Of a DNA stretch of 14,895 bases, positions 1-7,518 are shown one piece after another. Position 1 is the first letter of the stretch, and every line of letters begins with the position of its first letter. A program made the position numbers and the translations under genes. The notes under the pieces were generated by a model. It did no database searches. It was not told the DNA's origin and was given only the letters and a program-made list of their open reading frames with translations. Origin of the DNA: JBHIER01 sp046760705 [NCBI: bacterium] (GTDB lineage Bacteria; JBHIER01; G020348925); NCBI GenBank assembly GCA_046760705.1, contig JBHIER010000023.1:1-14895 (forward strand), read 5' to 3'.

Positions 1-47
1 ATCTGCACGTCGAGCAAAAAATGGGCTCAGGCACTTTATGACGCCAA

Positions 48-926
48 TTACGGAGCTGTCCGAGGTGCTTCCCTACCATTGTCTGGGCTCTCGAAGGGAG
101 TGCCCAAATGTATGGTGATGGAGGCCTGGTGGGTCATGCCCAGGACTGGATGGGAGGAGAAGGCGTAGTCGAACCGATACCGCCCAAAGTAGAACCCGGC
201 CCCGGCGGTGAAATCTGCGGGGTCGGTGCTCACTCCGGCGCGCAGAGCCACGGATTTGGAAATCCGATACTCTTGACCGGCGTGAAATTGCATCCCGTAC
301 GCCGTCTCCTTCTGTAGCTCAGCGCTGAGGATCAGCTCATCCACCGGGTTCCCCCGCAGCCCGAAGCTGATCTGTCTCGGCAGGCGCTCGCCGTCCTCAC
401 CCAGATGAGGTCCGTTGATATTTGTGATGCACAGCCCGCCGTAGACCCCATCGCTCACTTCGATGAGGCACCCGATATCGATACCGTAAGCCAGGGCCGA
501 ACCATACCGGTCAATCCTGAGGCTGAAGACCTTCGCCGTGGTTCCGGCAAAGAGCCCCTTCCATATGGCCCTACCGTAGGAGAGACCAACGGTGTTCTCC
601 CTGTAGACCGCGTTCCCGAAGGTTTTCAAACTGAGGCCCCATCTCCCCCACCAGGTTGGCTGAACATATCCAGCAGAGCCAAAGGCCATCTCCTCTATTC
701 CGAAAGGGCGCGAGAAGAAGGCGCTGAACTCTCCCCCTGAGATCTGAACCAGGCCCGCAGGGTTCCAAAAGAGGGCGTCCGCATCGTCGGCCAAGGCCAC
801 GAATGCTCCACCTATTCCCGAAGGACGCGCTCCGATGGCTACATGTTCGAAGGCGGCCCAACAGCACGAAGCGCAAGCAAAAGAGAGGGCGAGGGAACAA
901 GATGATACTCTTAATGGCCGCAACAT
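48..926 (-). CDS. PorV/PorQ-like outer-membrane beta-barrel protein
   Basis: A 292-residue exported protein. Residues 1-24 form a signal peptide (R3/R6, then a hydrophobic, Cys-rich stretch ending CWA). The mature N-terminus carries the hallmark of the PorV/PorQ (UPF0164, FadL-related) family: a GARPSGIGGAFVALADD segment at about residues 32-48 followed by FWNPAGL. The rest alternates aromatic and small residues as in amphipathic barrel strands. Known relatives are outer-membrane barrels. Some serve type IX secretion, but many have no known substrate, so I do not assign a transport role. The last strand (ASITIHLG) is followed by a polar tail of about 16 residues instead of ending on an aromatic residue, which is unusual. 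The ATG at 926 has only a weak GGGA upstream. It lies 121 bases downstream of the coiled-coil gene and may share its transcript. Family call fairly sure, function unknown. Confidence 0.8.
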   Translation of the reverse strand: MLRPLRVSSCSLALSFACASCCWAAFEHVAIGARPSGIGGAFVALADDADALFWNPAGLVQISGGEFSAFFSRPFGIEEMAFGSAGYVQPTWWGRWGLSLKTFGNAVYRENTVGLSYGRAIWKGLFAGTTAKVFSLRIDRYGSALAYGIDIGCLIEVSDGVYGGLCITNINGPHLGEDGERLPRQISFGLRGNPVDELILSAELQKETAYGMQFHAGQEYRISKSVALRAGVSTDPADFTAGAGFYFGRYRFDYAFSSHPVLGMTHQASITIHLGTPFESPDNGREAPRTAP

Positions 927-1047
927 CGAGTCCCATTCAAGTCAAAAAGTCGAAAAGCCCAAAAGTCCTGTAATGTTGCCGCATCGCTAGCGCGGCAAAG
1001 CCGCAGATTAAAATTTAAACAAATGTCCACCTTCCATGCAGATTGGT
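927..1047. other. Intergenic gap with alternative hairpins and A-tract repeats
   Basis: Between the coiled-coil stop and the PorV-like start lie TTGCCGC (976-982) and GCGGCAA (992-998), a 7-bp inverted repeat. GCGGC (992-996) can instead pair with GCCGC (1000-1004). The two hairpins share a strand and exclude each other. Neither is followed by a clear T-run, so a classical intrinsic terminator is not supported. At 944-968 there are three degenerate AAAAGTC/AAAAGCC units with a period of 8-9 bases. On the minus strand all of this would lie in the mRNA ahead of the PorV-like gene. Confidence 0.45.
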
Positions 1048-1926
1048 TTATTCACTTTGGGTCACTCCCGCCTGTAACCTCTGTTGCAGCTCCTGAATCC
1101 TCTGGCTCAAGGCCTCTTGTTGTTTCTCCAAGGAGAGCAATTGGCTGTTTGGCGGGATCTTTTGACGTTTCCTGTTTTCAATGGTGGCCCGGAGCCCCTC
1201 AACCTTCCTCAAGGTCTGTATGGCGACAATCCGAACCTTGGACGGGTCTCCTCCTGTCCGCTGGAGGTTCAGGGCCACGGCTTCGAGGTCAGCCACCCGG
1301 CTCTCCATCAGGCTCCCTTTTTCCGCCCATATCTCTCGATCGATCGCCGATCTTCCGGCGGCCTGGGACTGTGATTGGATCTGGGCCTGAAGGCTGCTGG
1401 CCTGACGCTTCAGATTGGCAGCAATTATTCGTATCTGTCGGGGGGTCTTGAAGACTTGCCGCAATGTCTTGCCCAGATCCTCGAGCTGCTTGGCATGATC
1501 TTCCAACATCAGGATGTGATCCCTCCGCGCCTCTGCCCGCCGATCCTCCTCCTGGCGCAGTTGAGCGGCCCTTCTCTGAGCTTCCTTCAATCTTTTCTGG
1601 AGTTCCTCAATCTCACGGCTGAGCCTCTCCTGCTGGCGAGCCTGAAGACCTGTTCCCGCCGTATCTTGAGCGACTGTATCCACCGGAACAGGAGCCTGAC
1701 GGACCGGCTGTTCCTTCCGAGAGGGTGGTCGGGGAGGTGGTTCCGGCGGTTGTTGCACCTGTTCTACCTCAGGCTCAAAAAATACCCTACCCTCTCCAGA
1801 GAATTGAGGGGCGGGGGCTATTTCCCCTCTGCGAGCGCTCCATTCGCTCACAGCCACAATCACGATGGCCGCCACAGCGCCCCCAATGACGATCTTCGCT
1901 AAGTGTCTTCCAATAAAACCGAACAT
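1048..1926 (-). CDS. Membrane-anchored proline-rich coiled-coil protein
   Basis: I do not recognise a named family. The 292-residue product has a short N-terminus, one transmembrane helix at about residues 9-27 (LAKIVIGGAVAAIVIVAVS), a proline-rich stretch at 54-83 (QPPEPPPRPPSRKEQP and onwards), a long Glu/Arg/Gln coiled coil at about 97-157, a less regular helical part, and a second short coiled coil at about 265-287. The N-terminal anchor plus Pro-rich spacer recalls TonB-type or other envelope-spanning proteins, but there is no TonB C-terminal domain. Most of the chain is probably periplasmic if the helix is a signal anchor; this is inference. The start at 1926 follows GGGACGAG at a usable distance. 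A sigma70-like promoter lies about 60 bases upstream. The PorV-like gene follows on the same strand, so the protein may act at the envelope with it. Confidence 0.7.
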   Translation of the reverse strand: MFGFIGRHLAKIVIGGAVAAIVIVAVSEWSARRGEIAPAPQFSGEGRVFFEPEVEQVQQPPEPPPRPPSRKEQPVRQAPVPVDTVAQDTAGTGLQARQQERLSREIEELQKRLKEAQRRAAQLRQEEDRRAEARRDHILMLEDHAKQLEDLGKTLRQVFKTPRQIRIIAANLKRQASSLQAQIQSQSQAAGRSAIDREIWAEKGSLMESRVADLEAVALNLQRTGGDPSKVRIVAIQTLRKVEGLRATIENRKRQKIPPNSQLLSLEKQQEALSQRIQELQQRLQAGVTQSE

Positions 1927-1984
1927 AGCATCTCGTCCCTTCGGACAAAATCTCCGCCCCCCTGACGGACCTTCAATCGCAGAG

Positions 1985-2013
1985 AGTATAATATCTTTTC
2001 ACGGCAAAAGCAA
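1985..2013 (-). promoter_or_regulatory. Sigma70-like promoter for the coiled-coil gene
   Basis: On the minus strand, TTGCTT (2013-2008) is followed after exactly 17 bases by TATACT (1990-1985). The -10 matches consensus at 5 of 6 positions and the -35 at 3 of 6. Transcription would start near 1977, leaving a leader of about 50 bases before the ATG at 1926. It lies in the 167-base gap after the HD-GYP gene, so the coiled-coil and PorV-like genes can be expressed apart from the HEAT/HD-GYP pair. Confidence 0.5.
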
Positions 2014-2093
2014 CTCAAAATGGGGACAGCCAAGCAATCCTTTGGTATTGGGAAGCAATGGCAGTGAAACAGACATTTTCGAACGGACACCAA

Positions 2094-3560
2094 TCATTGG
2101 GCGACGACTTTAAAGACGTTCACCCCATATTTCCGAGGATCGAGGCACTTCACGATCGTCCGAAGGTGTGTACCTGTTCTGGGATTCACCTCCCTTAAGT
2201 CGACCGCCTCACCCTCGATCTCGGCACCGCTTCTGTCACTGATCAATTTTACCGTGGGTCTGTCCAAAAATGCTGGATCCGCATGAATCTGCACAACGAC
2301 GGCCAGTTCGCCGGTATCCAGACCAACGAGCGTCCCTATGGGGTAGACGCCGACGGCATTGACGAACAGCTTCACTAAGATCGGATCGAACTCTTCTCCG
2401 CCCCTCTCTATCATCCCGATGAGGACTCGGTCCGCTGTTTCCGTCTGGGGCCTAAAGGGCTGGGGTGTCGTGGCCACATCGAAGTGCTCGGCGATGGCGA
2501 CGATCCTGCTGAAGAGATCGAGCTCTTCCCTCTTCGATAGATCCGGATATCCGGACAAATTGAACCTCAAGTGATGTTCCAGAATGGCCTTCATTGCTCT
2601 GACAGGCAACTCTCCCAGACTTTTCATCTCCATCACCATCTCCACCCCGTACTGAGGGTGTCTCTCCACCAGGGCTCTCTCATCCTCGTTCAATGGTGAC
2701 CCTTTCGAAAGGATCTCCGCCGGAAGGCAGGTCTTTCCCAGATCGTGAAACAGCCCTGCCAGACCCAACTCCCTCAAAGCATCCTTCTCCAACCCCACCC
2801 TCTGACCTAAGACCACGGATAAGATGCACACATTTACCGAATGGTTCAAGATATATCTGTCGTAGTGCTTCATTGTGGTCAGGCCGATCAGATAGGACTC
2901 GTCCTCAGCTATAAGATCGACAATGGATTGAACGAGCCGCATGACCCTTCTGGCGCAGATTCTCTGGTCTGATTTGCCCTTGAACATGATTCCCTTCAGG
3001 TTGTAGATACATTCGAAGAAAGTCCGCTTCGCCTGACGACGAATCCCCCTCAGGCGCTCTTCCGCCGATCTCTTGGTGGCGGCAGAGAATTTGTGTATCG
3101 AAATATTTACGATATTCTGGGCGAAAAGCTGCTCTTGAAAATCTTCAAAGGAGATCCCCTCCTGCCGGTCTCTGCGGGCCAACAGGCGGATGAAGCCACT
3201 GAGCTCCTTCTTTGTGAGACCTGGCCTGAAGAAGACCCCCTCGGTGCTTCGCCTTTTGAGGACTTCGATGACGAATTTGGTATGGATGTAGTTCTGAAAT
3301 TCCGTTTTTATCTTGACGCGGTTGAAGAAGAGACAGTGCATGTAGACCTCCAGAGAGACGATGTCCTCAGTCTTAAAGAAGGTCGTGAGGGTGTCCATCA
3401 GCTTGTCGATCTGGCTGCTGAATCCTTCGTTGTTCGGATCGTACAGTTGTCCAGCCTTTATCGCCGTATAAAGATGGTTGATGAGGCGGTTTCCCTTCTT
3501 CAAATCCGCCTTTTCGTCGAGAGTGAGAAGCCCCAGTTGGAGTCCTCCCCCCTCATCCAT
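2094..3560 (-). CDS. HD-GYP domain protein, probable c-di-GMP phosphodiesterase or sensor
   Basis: A 488-residue protein. Residues about 20-130 form an N-terminal domain also present in the upstream HEAT protein. The HD-GYP domain covers about 225-385: H240 (NHSVNV), H272-D273 with K276 (LFHDLGK), H301 (ERHPQYG), H329-H330 and GYP at 337-339. HD-GYP enzymes use a di- or tri-metal site to hydrolyse cyclic di-GMP. Two motifs depart from the usual pattern: HHExxDGxGYP reads HHLRFNLSGYP, and the late Asp of the ADxFDA motif is Glu (E358), with D361 kept. Activity is therefore uncertain. A C-terminal beta-rich part (about 400-488) begins with the common VYPIGTLV segment. An upstream ATG at 3584 and an extended frame to 3683 exist, but AAGGAG (3575-3570) sits 9 bases before the ATG at 3560 and overlaps the HEAT stop codon, so I chose 3560. 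Translation is probably coupled. Confidence 0.85.
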   Translation of the reverse strand: MDEGGGLQLGLLTLDEKADLKKGNRLINHLYTAIKAGQLYDPNNEGFSSQIDKLMDTLTTFFKTEDIVSLEVYMHCLFFNRVKIKTEFQNYIHTKFVIEVLKRRSTEGVFFRPGLTKKELSGFIRLLARRDRQEGISFEDFQEQLFAQNIVNISIHKFSAATKRSAEERLRGIRRQAKRTFFECIYNLKGIMFKGKSDQRICARRVMRLVQSIVDLIAEDESYLIGLTTMKHYDRYILNHSVNVCILSVVLGQRVGLEKDALRELGLAGLFHDLGKTCLPAEILSKGSPLNEDERALVERHPQYGVEMVMEMKSLGELPVRAMKAILEHHLRFNLSGYPDLSKREELDLFSRIVAIAEHFDVATTPQPFRPQTETADRVLIGMIERGGEEFDPILVKLFVNAVGVYPIGTLVGLDTGELAVVVQIHADPAFLDRPTVKLISDRSGAEIEGEAVDLREVNPRTGTHLRTIVKCLDPRKYGVNVFKVVAQ

Positions 3561-3576
3561 TCTTTTGTTCTCCTTA
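3561..3576 (-). promoter_or_regulatory. Ribosome binding site overlapping the HEAT gene stop
   Basis: The minus-strand bases TAAGGAG (3576-3570) hold both the TAA stop of the HEAT gene and an AAGGAG Shine-Dalgarno sequence. A 9-base spacer leads to the ATG at 3560. This arrangement decides the start of the HD-GYP gene and implies coupling, because ribosomes ending on the HEAT gene stand on the next gene's binding site. Confidence 0.65.
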
Positions 3577-5361
3577 AAATCCATCGGGTAGTATTTCCCC
3601 CCTCCCGTTTCCCGGGTGTGGCTCCTGCCTTCGATGTTGAGTCCGAGCTGTGTGCAGGGCCTGGATGCACGCCCTCCGGACAACAGGAGAGGAATGGTGG
3701 CAGAACCGTTCTAAAAGGCGGTGGGCTGTATCGGAGTTCACCAGTCCCAGGGCCAGGGCGGCGCAGGCTCGGGTCTCATCGTATCTCCTTCGATGCAGCA
3801 CGCCCCTCTTGTTCAATAACGCCTCCAGAATTTGGGTGCTCTCTTTGGAACCGGCTCTTCCGAGGACGGACAACAGCGCTCTCTTCTCCCGGAAACTTCG
3901 CAGGTTGAACGTCCTCCGTTGGACGATACCCAGGAGGGGCTCGATGTCGCAATGACGGTCAAAGGCTTCGAGCCCCTCTGCGGCGGCAACCCGGATGGCG
4001 GAATCTTTGTCCGTCAAAAATTCAATCAATACCCTTTGGGCCCCTGGACTGCCGATGGCCCGCAGGGCCCTGACGGCCTCCCCTCGGACCACTTTATGGC
4101 CGTGGTTGACGCAGGTTTTGAGGATCTCTAAGGCCTCATCCCCTATCCTTCCCAATACGGTCACGATCTCCTTGGCCACCCTCTCCGGCCCGGTCTCCAC
4201 AGGCCTGGCCAACCGTGATACATGGCCCTTGGCCAGAATTTCGAGCCCCTGACAGATCGCCTCCCGCACCTTCGAATCTCCGATCTCATTGAGAAGAGAG
4301 CAGATCGGGCCGATGGCCGTCGGACGGAGCAGAGTCACAAAGGTGCGAAGCTCCCGCGGCTCGTACGAAAATCGGCCGTGCAAGCCCACCCGGAGCAGGT
4401 TCATCTTCTCCTCCCCTGAGAATTTCCTCAACACCGCCTCAGCGCACCGGCCCAATTGGGGGGAGCCGGTCTCGTGGTTCTCAACAAGAGCCCTGAGACC
4501 TCTGATGATTCGGTTGATCGGGCCAAAAGCACACCTGGCCAGCAATTCGTCCGAATACTCTTCGAGGAGTTTGAGTGGAGGCAGATAGCGATCTGTCTCC
4601 TCCTCCAGATGCAATACATCAAAAATGATGCTTACGAGCTCCGCTTCGGCGTCGAAACTCCTCCCCCGGCTGAGGGTTTCGAGGAGACCTTCGACCTCTT
4701 CATGGTCGTACGCTTTCAATCGAGACAGAATCGTAGAGTCGAAAGGCGGTCCCCCCGTTCTGTAGCTTTGGGACCTCTCTTCCACCTCATCAGCCGCCTG
4801 GATCGAATCAAAAACCGACTCTTGAGATTCCAGTTCGGACAGGGCTCTATCTACACTCTCAATCTCCTGGTCGGGAATCTCCTCAACAGCAAAATAATGG
4901 ATGTGGTCGAAATCCCTCACCCAGAAGAGGCTCACAATATCCCGCTCCTCCTGAGGAAGTCCGGAATTGATCTTCAGAGCCTGGAGAAATCCCTCGATCT
5001 CCTCGCGGGTGAGTCCTTTTTCGAACCGGATCTCACGCACCCCGTCGTTGAAGAGCATGAAGATGAGACTTTGCCCCTTCTCCTCCTCTCGATAGACTGG
5101 TTGGCCGTGAAAGAGCATCTCCGACTCGGTCAGATCAATTCGCAACAGGTGGTGAACATCAAAAAACTGATCGAAACTGTTAAAAAGAAGCTGCAGGGAA
5201 TCATGGAGAGCGGGATGGTTCGGGGCGTACATCCTCATGGCCGAAAAAGCCTTATATAGATGGAGGATGAGCCCCTTGACGCATCTCTCGACAGCCCCCT
5301 CCGGTCTCTTCACTTCAAGCTCAGAGGTGGTTGAAGGATCTTCTGTGGCAACTCGGGACAT
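3574..5361 (-). CDS. HEAT-repeat protein, partner of the HD-GYP protein
   Basis: A 595-residue soluble protein with no signal peptide. Residues about 20-131 are a domain with HLYKAF, MYAPNHPAL and GLTREEIEGF segments that aligns along its length with the N-terminus of the adjacent HD-GYP protein. An acidic linker follows (about 155-200), then a helical middle. From about 345 to 570 there are HEAT/PBS-lyase-type repeats, for example VVRGEAVRALRAIGSPGAQ, AIRVAAAEGLEAF and VVRRACIQALHTA. HEAT solenoids are binding scaffolds, so a role as a regulatory platform for the HD-GYP partner is a reasonable inference, but the ligand is unknown. The ATG at 5361 has GAGAGG upstream with a spacer of about 12 bases. 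It is the first gene of a two-gene unit with the HD-GYP gene. I see no catalytic motif. Confidence 0.8.
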   Translation of the reverse strand: MSRVATEDPSTTSELEVKRPEGAVERCVKGLILHLYKAFSAMRMYAPNHPALHDSLQLLFNSFDQFFDVHHLLRIDLTESEMLFHGQPVYREEEKGQSLIFMLFNDGVREIRFEKGLTREEIEGFLQALKINSGLPQEERDIVSLFWVRDFDHIHYFAVEEIPDQEIESVDRALSELESQESVFDSIQAADEVEERSQSYRTGGPPFDSTILSRLKAYDHEEVEGLLETLSRGRSFDAEAELVSIIFDVLHLEEETDRYLPPLKLLEEYSDELLARCAFGPINRIIRGLRALVENHETGSPQLGRCAEAVLRKFSGEEKMNLLRVGLHGRFSYEPRELRTFVTLLRPTAIGPICSLLNEIGDSKVREAICQGLEILAKGHVSRLARPVETGPERVAKEIVTVLGRIGDEALEILKTCVNHGHKVVRGEAVRALRAIGSPGAQRVLIEFLTDKDSAIRVAAAEGLEAFDRHCDIEPLLGIVQRRTFNLRSFREKRALLSVLGRAGSKESTQILEALLNKRGVLHRRRYDETRACAALALGLVNSDTAHRLLERFCHHSSPVVRRACIQALHTARTQHRRQEPHPGNGRGEILPDGF

Positions 5362-5797
5362 GGTCTTGACACCTCTCTTTGAAAAAGAGTCAGATCAGAT
5401 GCTCCGTCTTTTACATCCCAGCGAAAATCGTGCCGCCTTAACGGAGAAGGAGGGTGAACGGAGAGTGGGAGGCGGTACGTGACCCCGGTCGCTGATGGAG
5501 ATCATATTGGAATATTTTGAGGGACTTTGGGTTATGTTGTAATGGAAAAGAGGTTGTGCCCCCTAAAGGGATTGGGAACCCATCTTTCATCATCGACGCC
5601 CTTAGCGGTCGGAGGAGACGCTGTGTCAAAAGAGGGGCATATCACCCATTTGCACCCGTTCAAAGCCCAGGCCGTTTTGCTGCAGCGTTAACGCTCGTGC
5701 CATCTGTGAGATGAGCACCAGGCCGGCGAGCCCATCACCCCACCCCTCAGACGAAAAATCCCTGCCTGAGGTGCGATTCTATTGGTTCAACGTTATG
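5362..5797. other. Intergenic stretch of 436 bases, no supported gene
   Basis: Lies between the VTT-like gene stop and the HEAT gene start, both on the minus strand, so it should carry the end of one transcript and the promoter of the next. Short reading frames here have no plausible start context or protein character. CCTCAG (5745-5750) pairs with CTGAGG (5766-5771) around a 15-base loop just past the VTT-like stop; without a T-run it is only a weak terminator candidate. A minus-strand TATGAT (5506-5501) could be a -10 element for the HEAT gene, but no convincing -35 accompanies it. Confidence 0.5.
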
Positions 5798-6463
5798 CTA
5801 AAGGGAAATCCCATTTCTGGCCCTACTTTCACAAATCTCTTCCACTTTGGCCTTGATACTTTTGATGATCCGAGGACCTCGTTTAACCAGGGCCAAAACC
5901 GCCATTCCAATAAAAAGGGCAAATAATATCCAATTGGGAACATTCAAGGCTATTCCGGCATAGGCTAAGAGGAAGTATCGAGGCACTCTTCCCACTAACA
6001 GAGCACATAAGTATCTACCCTCAGGATAGCTACTGGCAATACTGAGTAACTTAAAGGGATAATAAGGAATAGGGCTAAAAGCTGCGATAACAATCACCCA
6101 AAAAGGGGCTTTGTAAAAGAGACTGACCGATTTTTGATAGAACTGTTTACCATGATAGAGATTTTTGATGGTTTTGTGTTTCAGTGCCGGCGTAAGGGTT
6201 TCGTAATCGATAAAACCGGCAATAAAAGTGCCGACTCCGGCGGCAAGAACTACTAAGAACACATTATGCAATTTGCCAACAAATAGAAGAACCGGTTCGT
6301 GGGGCAAGACCGAGATATAAAGATGGGACGGGATAGAATAGGCATACAGCCAAATCAGCCCCTTGTAACTCGGTGCAAATTTCAGCACGGTTAACGAAAT
6401 CAGACCCGTCATCAATACAAATAGACCGAAAAACACCCATCTTTTGCTGAGAATGAATTTCAT
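5798..6463 (-). CDS. VTT/DedA-like (YqaA-type) integral membrane protein
   Basis: A 221-residue, very hydrophobic protein. The first membrane helix is at about residues 9-28. A loop with PHEPVLLFVGK (54-64) is followed by a hydrophobic stretch at 67-85. The region 120-192 carries IAAFSPIPYYPFKLLSIAS and GRVPRYFLLAYAGI, which match the pattern of the VTT domain shared by DedA, YqaA and TMEM64/TVP38 proteins. These are thought to move or flip lipids or lipid-linked molecules across membranes; the cargo here is unknown. The tail (193-221) is basic and probably cytoplasmic. Its ATG overlaps the radical SAM stop as ATGA, with GGAAGGG just upstream, so the two are translationally coupled. The coding sequence is visibly A+T-richer than most of the window. 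Family call likely, exact subgroup unsure. Confidence 0.75.
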   Translation of the reverse strand: MKFILSKRWVFFGLFVLMTGLISLTVLKFAPSYKGLIWLYAYSIPSHLYISVLPHEPVLLFVGKLHNVFLVVLAAGVGTFIAGFIDYETLTPALKHKTIKNLYHGKQFYQKSVSLFYKAPFWVIVIAAFSPIPYYPFKLLSIASSYPEGRYLCALLVGRVPRYFLLAYAGIALNVPNWILFALFIGMAVLALVKRGPRIIKSIKAKVEEICESRARNGISL

Positions 6464-7458
6464 CCCTTCCGCCGTTTAACAATTCCATAGAGAGAAAGAG
6501 TGTCCTTCAATATTTGGCCGATGCTCTTTTCCGTATTGGCCCTCATACTCACATAGCATTTCCCACAGTCATTATTTTTTGAAAATTTTTCGATGAGCTC
6601 CTTCTGAGACCAATATCGTACGTCTCTTTTCATGGCGCAAGGGAACATAGAACCATCCGGGTTTACCACGAAGCACCGTTTGCCAGCCTGACAATTGGGA
6701 ATGGCCCCGTTTTCAAAAAACTCAACGTATCGGCGAAGGACATACTCGCTCGTAATTATCCTGCCATCTTTTCTTTTCAATTCGATCAATTTATTAGCGG
6801 TTTCACGAAGCAACTTTAAATCTTTTTCGGAGGATATGAGAAAGGATGTATCTGTAGTGCGCAATTTTGTGTAAGCACTGAAATTAACAAATACATTCCA
6901 CTCTTCAGCCCTATTTACAATATTGACTAAACGGGGGAGGTTCTCCCGGGTAATCGTCGTAATCAAACTGATATCATTGTTGCCTATCTCTGAGAGACGA
7001 GGTATGAGTTCACTCAGATGTCGGTACAATCCAGGAAGCCGGCGGTTTTCGTCGTGTCGCTTATCCGGAAAGTCGAGGGAGATACCAAATTGATCCACCC
7101 CTGCTCTTTTCAATTTCAGAAATTTTTCTGGAGTCAGGAGGGAACCATTGGTAATCAAAACGATATAGGGTAGGTCACCGGGATTCTTAAGCGCTCTGAC
7201 GATATCCAGCACATCGTCCCGCAGCAAAGGTTCCCCCCCGGAGATCTGGGCGACGACAGGTCTGATCTCCTCATAGATGGCCCTGTATCGCTCCGGAGTG
7301 GCCAATACTTCGCTTCTAATGCCCCCTTTATCGCAGTGATGGCAGTTGGCGGTGCATGAATGGGTGACCTCAAAAGAGACGACCAGAGGTCTATTTGTGA
7401 AGTAATTTATGACCCCTTGCGCAAAGAATCTGAGGGCAACGAGTGTTGATAAATTCAT
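6460..7458 (-). CDS. Radical SAM protein with twitch/SPASM-like C-terminus
   Basis: A 332-residue enzyme from the ATG at 7458. The SAM-binding [4Fe-4S] motif is C35-x3-C39-x2-C42 (CTANCHHC), followed by SGGEP at 73-77. It therefore should cleave S-adenosylmethionine to a 5'-deoxyadenosyl radical. The C-terminal part has C256-x12-G-x4-C274 (with VNPDGSMFPC) and C298-x2-C301, which is enough for one auxiliary cluster (twitch-like) and not the full SPASM set; C262 is an extra cysteine. Many such enzymes act on peptides or small metabolites, and the substrate cannot be read here. A GTG at 7473 extends the frame by five codons, but it has no ribosome site at the right distance; GGAG precedes the ATG by 9 bases. 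It is coupled to the VTT-like gene by ATGA. Base composition is lower in G+C than the flanking genes, as in possible transfer. Confidence 0.85.
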   Translation of the reverse strand: MNLSTLVALRFFAQGVINYFTNRPLVVSFEVTHSCTANCHHCDKGGIRSEVLATPERYRAIYEEIRPVVAQISGGEPLLRDDVLDIVRALKNPGDLPYIVLITNGSLLTPEKFLKLKRAGVDQFGISLDFPDKRHDENRRLPGLYRHLSELIPRLSEIGNNDISLITTITRENLPRLVNIVNRAEEWNVFVNFSAYTKLRTTDTSFLISSEKDLKLLRETANKLIELKRKDGRIITSEYVLRRYVEFFENGAIPNCQAGKRCFVVNPDGSMFPCAMKRDVRYWSQKELIEKFSKNNDCGKCYVSMRANTEKSIGQILKDTLSLYGIVKRRKG

Positions 7459-7487
7459 CCCTTTGGGCTCCACCAGAACCTGTCCAT
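7455..7487 (-). CDS. Candidate 10-codon leader ORF before the radical SAM gene
   Basis: On the minus strand, AGGAGG (7496-7491) is followed 3 bases later by an ATG at 7487 that opens the frame MDRFWWSPKG and stops with TGA at 7457-7455. That TGA overlaps the radical SAM ATG as ATGA. This strong Shine-Dalgarno serves no other plausible start, since the GTG at 7473 is too far from it. The product has two adjacent tryptophans. It could be a leader for coupled translation or attenuation, or a very short peptide substrate; it could also be chance. No terminator or antiterminator pair is visible in the short leader. Confidence 0.4.
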   Translation of the reverse strand: MDRFWWSPKG

Positions 7488-7518
7488 ATACCTCCTCTCA
7501 AAATGGTCATTAAATTAA

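Noticed and set aside
976-1004. Intrinsic terminator
   Set aside because: Stems are short and no T-run follows on the minus strand.
3561-3683. Longer HD-GYP start inside the HEAT gene
   Set aside because: The extra residues come from the HEAT coding sequence read in another frame, and the clear AAGGAG belongs to the ATG at 3560. The ATG at 3584 has only a distant purine-rich stretch.
5438-5926. Small frames in the 436-base gap before the HEAT gene
   Set aside because: No ribosome binding site or protein character, and the one at 5711-5926 runs antisense into the VTT-like gene.
7455-7487. Tryptophan attenuator
   Set aside because: Two Trp codons are suggestive, but there are no trp genes and no terminator/antiterminator pair in the leader.
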